A stretch of 5,315 nt of DNA, taken from assembly GCA_003538495.1 (NCBI GenBank), contig DPSD01000152.1, positions 1 through 5,315 on the forward strand, in the 5' to 3' direction. This DNA is from Accumulibacter sp. GTDB taxonomy: Bacteria > Pseudomonadota > Gammaproteobacteria > Burkholderiales > Rhodocyclaceae. The position numbers and the translations under genes are program-made. A model generated the notes under the pieces. The model saw only the letters and a program-made list of their open reading frames with translations. It was not told where the DNA came from and ran no database searches. Shown in pieces: positions 1 to 5,315 of the stretch; positions within the stretch are counted from its first letter, which is position 1, and each line of letters starts with the position of its first letter.

Positions 1-140
1 CGGAAAGCACCACCCGTCTGGCTGTGCGCCGCGGCACCTATCTGCGCAGCTATGCGCTGGCGTTCATCGAAAAGGTCTGCCCGGAGATCGGGGAAGAAAA
101 CCTCAAAGCGGCGATTCAGAAACAGAACGGCAGTGAGTGA
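1..140 (+). CDS. cysB: CysB-family LysR-type transcriptional regulator, C-terminal end (5' truncated)
   Basis: The reading frame starting at base 3 is open from the window edge to TGA at 138-140 and encodes the last 45 residues of a protein. Its stretch STTRLAVRRGTYLRSYALAF, followed by IEKVCPEI, resembles the end of the effector-binding domain of CysB/Cbl regulators, where an 'R-R/K-G-x-[FY]-L-R-x-Y-x-x-x-F-I' block precedes a variable tail. CysB-family proteins are cytoplasmic LysR-type activators of sulfate and sulfonate assimilation genes; they bind DNA through an N-terminal winged helix and sense acetylserine or sulfur compounds. The DNA-binding part lies outside the window, so CysB cannot be told from Cbl or a nearby paralogue. 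The tail after CPEI is short and ends in NGSE. It converges on the cyclase gene, and a permease fragment begins almost at its stop codon. Family assignment is by recognition of the C-terminal motif only. Confidence 0.72.
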   Translation, partial: ESTTRLAVRRGTYLRSYALAFIEKVCPEIGEENLKAAIQKQNGSE

Positions 141-141
141 C

Positions 142-249
142 TCGCGCAAAAGCGATGATGGCGATCACGGCGATGCCCAGAATGACCAAGTCATTGACCA
201 GGAACTGTGTGGCCGAATGCACCATGAATCCCAGGCCACTCGTCACTAT
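142..249 (-). pseudogene. Remnant of an ABC transporter permease (taurine/sulfonate/nitrate type), about 36 codons
   Basis: Reading the minus strand from about 249 down to 142 gives IVTSGLGFMVHSATQFLVND followed by LVILGIAVIAIIAFAR. This looks like the last periplasmic loop and last membrane helix of TauC/SsuC/NrtB-type permeases (BPD_transp_1 family), which read roughly '[AS]GLGFMV..A......D.V..GI.VIG.IAF' near their C-terminus. Nothing upstream in the same frame looks like a permease: it runs antiphase through the cyclase 3' end as KFKP and a serine run. Downstream, the usual arginine-rich tail ending in 'VPW' is absent, and the frame runs into cysB antisense (VTHCRSVSESPL, then stop). The piece therefore has no start, no core and no proper end, and is best read as a gene scar. 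Its neighbour, a CysB-type regulator, commonly controls or accompanies sulfonate transporters. Family recognition is from memory of the motif, not from a search. Confidence 0.6.
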
Positions 250-1517
250 GGGCTTAAATTTGGAACTGCTGGATCCGCAGAACCTCTTGAATTGGTCCGT
301 GTCGCGCGGCCTTTGAGAAGAAAAACGCGCATCCGGCCTTTGCCCTTGACTGCAATCTCGCCACGATCCTTGCAGATGAAGTCGGGTGGCAGCAAGGCGC
401 GTGTCGCGTCGCTGATCTGAATCTCGCCGGATATTCCCTGCGATTCCATGCGCGCGGCGATATTGACCGTGTCGCCCCAGAGGTCGTAGATGAAGCGCTT
501 CTTCCCGATCACGCCAGCCACTACTGCACCCGAATTGATACCGATACGGATCTCCAGCCCAGGGAAATCCTTGATCGCCGTCTGCATCTGCAAAGCCAGT
601 TCCGCGGCTGCGACGGCGTGATCGGGACGTGCTTCGGGAATGCCCGCTGCGACCATGTACGCATCGCCAATCGTCTTGATCTTTTCCAGCCCGCTTTGCT
701 CGGTGAGATCATCGAAACGTGTAAAGATGGCATCCAGGAGACCAACCACATTGGGCAGCGATTCGGACAGCGCGGTGTAGCCGACGATGTCTGCAAAGAG
801 CACGCTGCATTCCCCGAAGGCATCGGCGAAGGTGCGTCCCTCGCGGCGCAAGCGCTGGCTGATCGTCGCCGGCAACATGTTTTCAAGGAGTGCTTCCATG
901 CGCGCATTGGCACTGGCGAGTTGTTTCTCGGCTTCCGCCAGATCGGCCACGAAAAGCCGGGCCACCCAGATCAGCGAAGCGAAATTCGCCAGCGAGAGTA
1001 TCCAGCGGCCTGTTCGTTGCGCCTCGGAGTCGTAGGCCAGACCCAGTGGCGGCAAGCTCACGAGAGCCAGTTCGACGGAAACGAAGATCAGCACACAGGC
1101 GCCTACATACACCCGCCGCCCGCGCTGACTGTGCTCGAAGAACAAGAGATATGCGCCGACGATCAGCGGCAGCAGGTGGTAATGGCTCATGCTGAGAAAT
1201 GGACCGGTCACCCCTTCGAGCGCAATCATCCCTGCGACGACCGGAATGACGATGCAGAAATAGCTGTGACCGGCAAGTCCGAGCCGACCGCGGGAGAGGC
1301 AGAACCACACCCAGGCCGCCCCACCGCCCGAAATTCCCTGCAGGATCAGTGTCGGCCAGTCGCCTCGCATCAGCGCAACGACACTCCATGCGATCGCATA
1401 GGCGAGCAGAAATCCGACTCCGGCATGCAGCAAGCGCACCGCCCGGAGGCGACGATACTGGCGAAATTCGACATCGGTGTAGACGAAATCACCCAGGGCA
1501 CTGCTGTTCTTCACCAT
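246..1517 (-). CDS. Membrane-anchored class III adenylate cyclase
   Basis: This 423-residue protein should convert ATP to cAMP at the inner face of the cytoplasmic membrane. About six hydrophobic helices are visible (roughly residues 30-50, 54-76, 82-103, 112-127, 135-158, 172-192), then a short helical linker with the typical LLENMLPATISQRL block (210-223), then a class III catalytic domain (about 235-403). The metal-binding aspartates are D243 (in FADIVGYT) and D285 (in IKTIGDAYM). The adenine-selecting pair K281 and D345 (YDLWG), and the transition-state residues N352 and R356 (VNIAARM), are all present, so it should act on ATP rather than GTP and be catalytically complete as a homodimer. 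The membrane part is not a recognised sensor; its signal is unknown. AGGAGG lies only 1 base before this ATG but 4 bases before GTG codon 2 (1514-1512), so initiation could be at either. It is divergent from the cytochrome gene and convergent with cysB. Confidence 0.93.
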   Translation of the reverse strand: MVKNSSALGDFVYTDVEFRQYRRLRAVRLLHAGVGFLLAYAIAWSVVALMRGDWPTLILQGISGGGAAWVWFCLSRGRLGLAGHSYFCIVIPVVAGMIALEGVTGPFLSMSHYHLLPLIVGAYLLFFEHSQRGRRVYVGACVLIFVSVELALVSLPPLGLAYDSEAQRTGRWILSLANFASLIWVARLFVADLAEAEKQLASANARMEALLENMLPATISQRLRREGRTFADAFGECSVLFADIVGYTALSESLPNVVGLLDAIFTRFDDLTEQSGLEKIKTIGDAYMVAAGIPEARPDHAVAAAELALQMQTAIKDFPGLEIRIGINSGAVVAGVIGKKRFIYDLWGDTVNIAARMESQGISGEIQISDATRALLPPDFICKDRGEIAVKGKGRMRVFLLKGRATRTNSRGSADPAVPNLSP

Positions 1518-1572
1518 TCCTCCTGACTCCCGCCGGCCTCGGCAGAGCGGTTACATCCACGCAGGCGGGATT

Positions 1573-1755
1573 CTATGGCGATTCTTCGCGGAGGGGCCTC
1601 TCGACCAGCAAACATGCCCCGGCAACATCGTACCAGGGTAACCGTTCGAGACGGTAGTCCCGCCATGCCAGGGAAGCAATCGACTCATCTCGCGCGGTGA
1701 ACTCCTGATGGCTTTGCGATGATTGACCGCAAGGATGGTGGGCGATACATTGCAT
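1573..1755 (-). CDS. Doubtful small ORF, 60 codons, unknown function
   Basis: This minus-strand frame opens at ATG 1755-1753 and ends at TAG 1575-1573, 55 bases before the cyclase start and on the same strand. The second half (LAWRDYRLERLPWYDVAGAC, then LLVERPLREESP) has a protein-like composition, with aromatic and charged residues alternating and no low complexity; the first half (MQCIAHHPCGQSSQSHQ) does not look conserved. A GGGAG sits only 1-2 bases before the ATG, too close for good initiation. I recognise no family. The frame overlaps the proposed promoter of the divergent cytochrome gene, which argues against it. It could be a chance ORF, a tiny leader gene of the cyclase, or the tail of a lost gene. 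Confidence 0.2.
   Translation of the reverse strand: MQCIAHHPCGQSSQSHQEFTARDESIASLAWRDYRLERLPWYDVAGACLLVERPLREESP
1723..1751 (+). promoter_or_regulatory. Candidate sigma70-type promoter of the octaheme cytochrome gene
   Basis: TTGACC at 1723-1728 (5 of 6 bases of TTGACA) is followed after exactly 17 bases by TACATT at 1746-1751 (4 of 6 bases of TATAAT). Transcription would begin near 1758 and leave a leader of about 70 bases before ATG 1827. This placement excludes the upstream ATG at 1719 from the transcript and so supports 1827 as the start. A short inverted repeat, TTGCG (1714-1718) and CGCAA (1728-1732), overlaps the -35 box and could be a protein-binding site, but it is only 5 bp per arm. 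Confidence 0.45.
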
Positions 1756-1765
1756 TCTCCCGAGA

Positions 1766-1790
1766 AGACAGGCAGTGGTTTCGCCTGTTT
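1766..1790 (+). repeat. Hairpin in the cytochrome gene leader
   Basis: ACAGGC (1768-1773) and GCCTGT (1783-1788) form a perfect 6-bp stem around a 9-base loop. As RNA the stem extends to 9 paired positions through a G-U pair (1767/1789) and an A-U pair (1766/1790). It lies in the proposed 5' leader, about 36 bases before the start codon. No run of T long enough for a terminator follows (only TTT). It could affect translation or mRNA stability; no role is shown. Confidence 0.35.
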
Positions 1791-1826
1791 GCCGCTCGCT
1801 TCACTTTTGCAGCAAGCATATCTCAG

Positions 1827-4259
1827 ATGAGCAGACGAACCAGGCGCACCCCCGCCGCAGCGGCGCCGACACCCCCCGCAGGACAGAGGCCGCAGCGCCG
1901 GCTCTGGATTGCCGTCGCCCTGGTACTGACCCTGCTGGTCGCCGCCGGGACGGTGTTCTGGGTCAGCTCGGCAAAGGTGCCAGCCCCGGCAGTCGCCTCG
2001 TCGGCCTTGCCTGCAGCCGTCACCGAGGCGGTGGCGGCAGCCGCGGCCGCCAGCTACGTCGGCGCCGAGACCTGCAAGACCTGCCATGAAAGCGAATTCC
2101 AGGCGTGGTCGGGTTCGCATCATCAGCTCGCGATGCAGGAGGCGACGGCCGCCAGCGTGCGCGGTGATTTTGCCAACGCCAAATTCAGGAAGGACGGCGT
2201 CGAGTCCACCTTCTTCAAGCGCGGCGACAAGTTCATGGTGCACAGCGATGGCCCGGACGGCAAGCTGACCGACTACGAAATCCGCTACACCTTCGGCGTC
2301 TATCCCTTGCAGCAGTACCTGATCCCGTTTCCCGGCGGGCGTTATCAGGTGCTGCCGATTGCCTGGGATGCGCGGCCGCAAGGTGAGGGAGGCCAGCGCT
2401 GGTTCCACCTCTATCCAAGGCAGAAAATGGATTACCGGGATCCCCTGCACTGGACCGGTGTTTACCATAACTGGGCGCTGCAGTGCGCCGAGTGCCATTC
2501 GACCGATCTGCACAAGGGCTACGACGCGGCCAGCAAGACCTACCAGACCACTTTCAGCGAAATCAATGTTGCCTGCGAATCCTGCCACGGCCCCGCATCC
2601 GCGCACCTCGACTGGGCCCGGCAGGCCCGGGCGCCCTATCCTCCCCAGGGCAGCAAGGGCCTGCCGACATTGCAAAGCCGTTGGAACGAAGCGTGGAAAT
2701 TCCCGACCGAAGACGCCAGGTTCGCGGTGCGCGACCGCCCGGCCGACCCTGCCGGAATGAACAGTTGCGCTGCCTGTCACGCCCGCCGCTCGACGCTCAG
2801 CGAAGACCGCAAGCCCGGCGCAACGCTCGAAGACAGCCATCGCCTGGCGATGCTTACCGCGCCCAACTACCATGCCGATGGCCAGCAACGTGAAGAGGTC
2901 TATGTCTGGGGTTCGTTCCTGCAGAGCAGGATGCATCAGAACGGTGTCACCTGCATGGATTGCCATGAGCCGCACGCGCAGAAGCTGCGCGCCGCAGGCA
3001 ACGCGCTGTGCACCCGTTGTCACGCTGCCGCCGAGTTCGATGCGTTCAAGCATCACCAGCACCTCGCTGGTGGCAAGGGTACGCAGTGCGTGACCTGCCA
3101 CATGCCGACGCAGAACTACATGGTGATCCACGCTCGCCAGGATCACAGCCTGCGTATCCCGCGTCCCGACCTCTCGATCGCTTTCGGCAGCCCGAATGCC
3201 TGCACACAGTGTCACACCAACAAGACCGCGCAGTGGGCGGCCAGTGCCATGGACCGCTGGTACGGCAAGCGCTGGCGCGAGCGACCGCACTACGGAAGTA
3301 CCCTGCACGCCGGCGAGACGCAGGGCCTGCGTGCCTTGCCGAGTCTGCTCGAACTCGCCGCCAACCCGACGGCACCGGCAATCGTCCGGGCGACTGCCGC
3401 GACGCTGGCACAGCCCTATGCCAGTCCCGCCACCCTGCCGGCCGCGCGCGCGCTGCTGCACGACGCCGACCCGTCGCTGCGTGTCGCCGCACTTGGCATG
3501 ATCGCGCCGGCCGATCCGGTCAACCGCGTGCGCAGTGGCGCACCGCTACTCTCGGACCCGGTGCGTGGCGTGCGCATCGAAGCTGCACGCATCCTCGCCG
3601 ATGTGCCGGATACGCAACTTCCAGAGGGGAAGCGTGCCGCTCGTGCGGCTGCGCTGCAGGAGTACGAGACGGCGCTGGCGCTGGAGGCCGACTGGCCTTC
3701 CGGGCAGGTCAACCTTGGCAACCTGCGTTTGCGGCAAGGACGCGCCGACGCAGCGATTGCCGCTTTCGAACGCGCCATCGCGCTTGACAAGGGCTTCAGC
3801 GGTGCCTACGTCAATCTCGCCGATGCATTTCGCCAACTCGGGCGCGAGCCGGCAGCGGAAGAGACCCTGCGCCGGGGTCTGGCGGTGCTGCCTCGCGATG
3901 CCGACCTGCATCACGCGCTTGGCCTGTTGCTGACGCGCAAGGGCGAGCAGGCCGATGCGCTCAGGGAATTCGCCAAGGCCGCCAGGTTCGCCCCGGACAA
4001 CGCACGCTATGCCTATGTGCAAGCCATCGCAGTCGATTCTTCCGGCAAGCGCGAGCAGGCGCTGGCGTTGCTGCGCAGCGCCAAGCAGCGGCATCCGAAC
4101 GATGTCGACATTCTCGGCGCATTGCTTTCGATCAGTCGCGAGTCGGGCGACCATCCAGCCGCCCTGCGCTACGCCAGGCTGCTCGCCGAGATGTTGCCGG
4201 ACAATGCCGGCCTGAACCGCCTGATCGGAGATCTGGAAGGGCGCCAGATCGACCACTGA
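1827..4259 (+). CDS. Membrane-tethered octaheme c-type cytochrome with HEAT and TPR repeats
   Basis: The 810-residue protein starts with a basic segment (MSRRTRRT...RPQRR) and one hydrophobic helix (about residues 26-46) with no obvious cleavage site, then an Ala/Pro linker, so it should be exported and held on the periplasmic face. Eight CXXCH heme c sites follow: 83-87, 220-224, 250-254, 314-318, 376-380, 395-399, 421-425 and 459-463. The first (YVGAETCKTCHESEF) is typical of cytochrome c554-like domains; the region around hemes 7-8, with VTCHMP, DHS, PRPDLS and PNACTQCH, is characteristic of TPR-linked multiheme cytochromes. There is no CXXCK lysine-ligated heme as in NrfA. Residues about 500-594 look like HEAT repeats and about 623-793 are five consecutive TPR units of 34-35 residues. 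It probably carries electrons or catalyses a redox reaction of unknown substrate, with the repeats docking a partner. An in-frame ATG at 1719 would add 36 unconvincing residues; the Shine-Dalgarno signal before 1827 is weak. Confidence 0.9.
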   Translation: MSRRTRRTPAAAAPTPPAGQRPQRRLWIAVALVLTLLVAAGTVFWVSSAKVPAPAVASSALPAAVTEAVAAAAAASYVGAETCKTCHESEFQAWSGSHHQLAMQEATAASVRGDFANAKFRKDGVESTFFKRGDKFMVHSDGPDGKLTDYEIRYTFGVYPLQQYLIPFPGGRYQVLPIAWDARPQGEGGQRWFHLYPRQKMDYRDPLHWTGVYHNWALQCAECHSTDLHKGYDAASKTYQTTFSEINVACESCHGPASAHLDWARQARAPYPPQGSKGLPTLQSRWNEAWKFPTEDARFAVRDRPADPAGMNSCAACHARRSTLSEDRKPGATLEDSHRLAMLTAPNYHADGQQREEVYVWGSFLQSRMHQNGVTCMDCHEPHAQKLRAAGNALCTRCHAAAEFDAFKHHQHLAGGKGTQCVTCHMPTQNYMVIHARQDHSLRIPRPDLSIAFGSPNACTQCHTNKTAQWAASAMDRWYGKRWRERPHYGSTLHAGETQGLRALPSLLELAANPTAPAIVRATAATLAQPYASPATLPAARALLHDADPSLRVAALGMIAPADPVNRVRSGAPLLSDPVRGVRIEAARILADVPDTQLPEGKRAARAAALQEYETALALEADWPSGQVNLGNLRLRQGRADAAIAAFERAIALDKGFSGAYVNLADAFRQLGREPAAEETLRRGLAVLPRDADLHHALGLLLTRKGEQADALREFAKAARFAPDNARYAYVQAIAVDSSGKREQALALLRSAKQRHPNDVDILGALLSISRESGDHPAALRYARLLAEMLPDNAGLNRLIGDLEGRQIDH

Positions 4260-4305
4260 GCAGGCGGTCCGGCGATGCAGCAGCTGCCCCGTAGGCCCGC
4301 AGGGA

Positions 4306-4938
4306 TCAGGCGAAGAGGTCGATGGCCGACCCCGACGATTGCTCTCCGGTAGCGGCGCCGGTATAGGCAAACATCGGCTGGCGGCCCGGTACGCCGGCAA
4401 ATTTGCCCTCCTGCGTGGCGCCGCCCTCGGTTGCCAGATCCATGCTGGCCTGCATCGCCATGCGCGTGGCCATGGCGGCAACCTGCCGTTCTTGCCCCGA
4501 GGGATCGGCGGGGGCAAGCGCGGCGGCCCTGATCTGATCGGCCTTGGCCAGGGTTTCCGCGGGGGTGCGTCCGGGTGAGGTGTCGATCCCGACTTCTCCG
4601 CCGATCGCATAACGTTGCCCGTCCGGACCCGATTCATAGGTGAAACTGGCGCCGCTCCGGATCAGGCTGCCGCCGGCGGCGACATGTGCCATTTCGTGGG
4701 CGCGCACTTCGCGGTCGCGCTGCTGCAAGGCTCGCAGCCGTTGCTGATCGGCCTCGGAGAGTTGGCCGGGCCCTTGGCCCCTGACTTGAGCGGCTGGCTC
4801 GCTGCGTTCGCTTTTGCCGTCTTGTTCGGCTCGCGACGTAGCCCCGTCGGCTTCCGCGTCGCGGCTCGATGGGGACGCCTCAGGACGGGCCTGGCGTACG
4901 GTGCTGAATACGCTGATCGGCGACAGGCTGGCGATCAT
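4306..4938 (-). CDS. Putative zinc metalloprotease, SprA-related (CJM1_0395-like) family
   Basis: The 210-residue product has a polar, low-complexity first third (about residues 19-60, rich in Ser, Glu, Arg, Ala), then a conserved core. The core contains the HExxH-type zinc site HEMAH at 81-85, preceded by QQRDREVRA and followed by VAAGG, and then GPDGQRYAIGGEVGIDTSP (about 104-122), both hallmarks of the SprA-related family (PF12118) annotated as putative metalloproteases. No signal peptide or membrane helix is seen, so a cytoplasmic location is likely. Substrate and role are unknown for this family. The frame stays open upstream to GTG 4995, but I chose ATG 4938 because MIASLSPISVFS looks like the family's usual N-terminus and the added 19 residues do not; the Shine-Dalgarno signal is weak either way. 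It converges on the cytochrome gene with a 46-base gap that holds no clear terminator. Confidence 0.85.
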   Translation of the reverse strand: MIASLSPISVFSTVRQARPEASPSSRDAEADGATSRAEQDGKSERSEPAAQVRGQGPGQLSEADQQRLRALQQRDREVRAHEMAHVAAGGSLIRSGASFTYESGPDGQRYAIGGEVGIDTSPGRTPAETLAKADQIRAAALAPADPSGQERQVAAMATRMAMQASMDLATEGGATQEGKFAGVPGRQPMFAYTGAATGEQSSGSAIDLFA

Positions 4939-5090
4939 TTCTCGATCTCTGGTCAAACCCCCACAAGTTCGAAACAAGGCATTTGCCGCAGCCACGGCAG
5001 TTCATCCGGATCACGGGCAAGGATTCGGGTTCCGTCGACATTCGGAGTATATATGCGTCAGCCCAGAATAGGGTGGTGGCGGCCTGTATG

Positions 5091-5121
5091 CTCGGGCCAG
5101 CGGAATATCTTTCCGCCCGAG
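5091..5121. repeat. Bulged inverted repeat (11 bp paired) upstream of recC
   Basis: GCGGAA (5100-5105) pairs with TTCCGC (5111-5116) around the 5-base loop TATCT, and CTCGG (5091-5095) pairs with CCGAG (5117-5121). The four bases GCCA (5096-5099) bulge out of the left arm. All 11 pairs are perfect. Neither side has a T-run, so it is not a standard intrinsic terminator. It ends 51 bases before the recC start, so it may be part of the recC leader or an operator, or a single copy of a dispersed palindromic repeat. Weak pairing of GAGG (5126-5129) with CCTC (5141-5144) follows it. Confidence 0.5.
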
Positions 5122-5162
5122 TTCTGAGGTATCGTTCAAGCCTCGCTAGCCCACTGATCCCC

Positions 5163-5175
5163 GGAGCCCGACTTG
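5163..5175 (+). promoter_or_regulatory. Ribosome binding site that sets a TTG start for recC
   Basis: GGAG at 5163-5166 lies 6 bases before TTG 5173-5175, ideal spacing. An in-frame TGA at 5155-5157 rules out a more distant start. The first in-frame ATG (5203) has no purine-rich sequence at a proper distance, so TTG is preferred. Confidence 0.6.
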
Positions 5176-5315
5176 ACCCTCCCACCCCTGACGCCTGGCC
5201 TGATGCTCGTGCATGGCAATCAACCGGAGATGCTGCGCGAGCTGGTCGTCGAATGGATGAAACGCTATCCGCTGGCGCCGCTCGAGAACGAGATCATCCT
5301 GGTGCAGAGCAATGG
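5173..5315 (+). CDS. recC: Exodeoxyribonuclease V gamma subunit RecC, N-terminal end (3' truncated)
   Basis: From TTG 5173 the frame encodes 47 codons to the window edge: a short TLPPLTPGL lead, then MLVHGNQPEMLRELVVEWM, KRYPLAPLENEIILVQSNG. This matches the start of RecC, where a first beta strand and an 'S/G-N-[RQ]-x-[DE]-x-L' turn lead into a helix, followed after an acidic stretch by 'ILVQS.GM..WL'. RecC is the scaffold and Chi-recognition subunit of the RecBCD helicase-nuclease, which processes double-strand breaks for recombination and degrades foreign linear DNA. The helicase-like and nuclease-like domains are outside the window, and recB and recD would be expected to the right. The product could also begin at ATG 5203, losing ten residues. 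The call rests on about 35 residues. Confidence 0.8.
   Translation, partial: MTLPPLTPGLMLVHGNQPEMLRELVVEWMKRYPLAPLENEIILVQSN

Larger units (their letters stand above)
1518..1826. other. Divergent intergenic region between cyclase and cytochrome genes
   Basis: This 309-bp stretch separates the two divergent starts. It holds the AGGAGG of the cyclase (1519-1524), the doubtful 60-codon minus-strand ORF, the candidate promoter of the cytochrome gene and a leader hairpin. A minus-strand TAGAAT (complement of 1570-1575) is a possible -10 element for the cyclase, but no matching -35 is present. I see no CRP-type TGTGA/TCACA palindrome and no clear FNR-type TTGAT/ATCAA palindrome. Confidence 0.6.

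Noticed and set aside
181..195. Perfect inverted repeat AATGAC-CAA-GTCATT between cysB and the cyclase, considered as a terminator
   Set aside because: It is only 6 bp per arm, AT-rich, has no T-run on either side, and falls within the permease remnant, where it is explained by coding sequence.
52..420. A 122-codon plus-strand frame from the cysB tail into the cyclase 3' end
   Set aside because: It is out of frame with cysB, crosses the permease remnant and the cyclase in the antisense direction, and has an Arg/Ser-rich composition typical of an off-frame translation.
618..1526. A 302-codon plus-strand frame opposite the cyclase
   Set aside because: It is also in register with the real gene, so long openness is expected. 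The cyclase has complete catalytic motifs and the antisense product has none.
1551..3461. A 636-codon open frame on the minus strand opposite the cytochrome gene
   Set aside because: It is in codon register with the cytochrome frame, where antisense stops would require the sense codons TTA, CTA or TCA, which are rare in GC-rich genes. The sense strand carries eight CXXCH motifs and TPRs; the antisense product shows no family features.
4260..4305. Possible bidirectional terminator between the convergent cytochrome and metalloprotease genes
   Set aside because: Only the short palindrome GCAGCTGC (4280-4287) and loose GC pairing are present, with no stable stem followed by T residues.
3546..4637. 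A 363-codon minus-strand frame across the TPR region and into the metalloprotease gene
   Set aside because: It overlaps two genes with clear domains, has a proline/arginine-rich shadow composition, and shows no recognisable family.
5046..5054. TATATAT (plus) or TATACT (minus) as a -10 box for recC or the metalloprotease
   Set aside because: No acceptable -35 hexamer occurs at 16-18 bases on either strand, so an A/T-rich hexamer alone is not enough to call a promoter.
4880..5185. Minus-strand frame with a C-RGC-GKC cluster (MNCRGCGKC) that looks like a metal-binding site
   Set aside because: It overlaps the metalloprotease N-terminus out of frame, the recC ribosome site and the hairpin, lacks a full ferredoxin or zinc-ribbon pattern, and the rest of the frame is not protein-like.

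Overview
The window is GC-rich DNA, probably from a betaproteobacterium. The Rhodocyclales or Candidatus Accumulibacter neighbourhood is my guess, based on GC-rich codon use and the gene mix (CysB-type regulator, multiheme cytochrome with TPRs, SprA-like putative metalloprotease, RecC). No rRNA, tRNA, CRISPR array, insertion sequence or phage gene is visible.

Layout from left to right: (1) positions 1-140, + strand, the C-terminal end of a CysB-family LysR regulator. (2) About 142-249, - strand, a short decayed piece of a taurine/sulfonate/nitrate-type ABC transporter permease lying between two convergent genes. (3) 246-1517, - strand, a membrane-anchored class III adenylyl cyclase with a full set of catalytic residues. 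(4) 1518-1826, a 309-bp divergent intergenic region with a good sigma70-like promoter, a leader hairpin and one doubtful 60-codon ORF on the - strand. (5) 1827-4259, + strand, a membrane-tethered octaheme c-type cytochrome fused to HEAT-like and TPR repeats. (6) 4306-4938, - strand, a putative zinc metalloprotease of the SprA-related family (HEMAH motif). (7) 4939-5172, an intergenic region holding a strong bulged inverted repeat. (8) 5173 to the window end, + strand, the first 47 codons of RecC, starting at TTG.

The genes do not form one pathway. Orientation alternates (+ - + - +), so each is probably its own transcription unit or the edge of one that continues outside. The cysB tail and the permease remnant both belong to sulfur or sulfonate acquisition and suggest that a sulfur locus once continued to the right, but was cut by the rearrangement that brought in the cyclase. 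The cyclase and the cytochrome are divergent and share one upstream region, so co-regulation is possible, but no clear operator supports it. RecC most likely opens a recBCD-type repair operon beyond the window.

The least ordinary items are the permease scar at 142-249, the octaheme-HEAT-TPR fusion, and the bulged inverted repeat ahead of recC. I see no convincing wholly new multi-gene system here.
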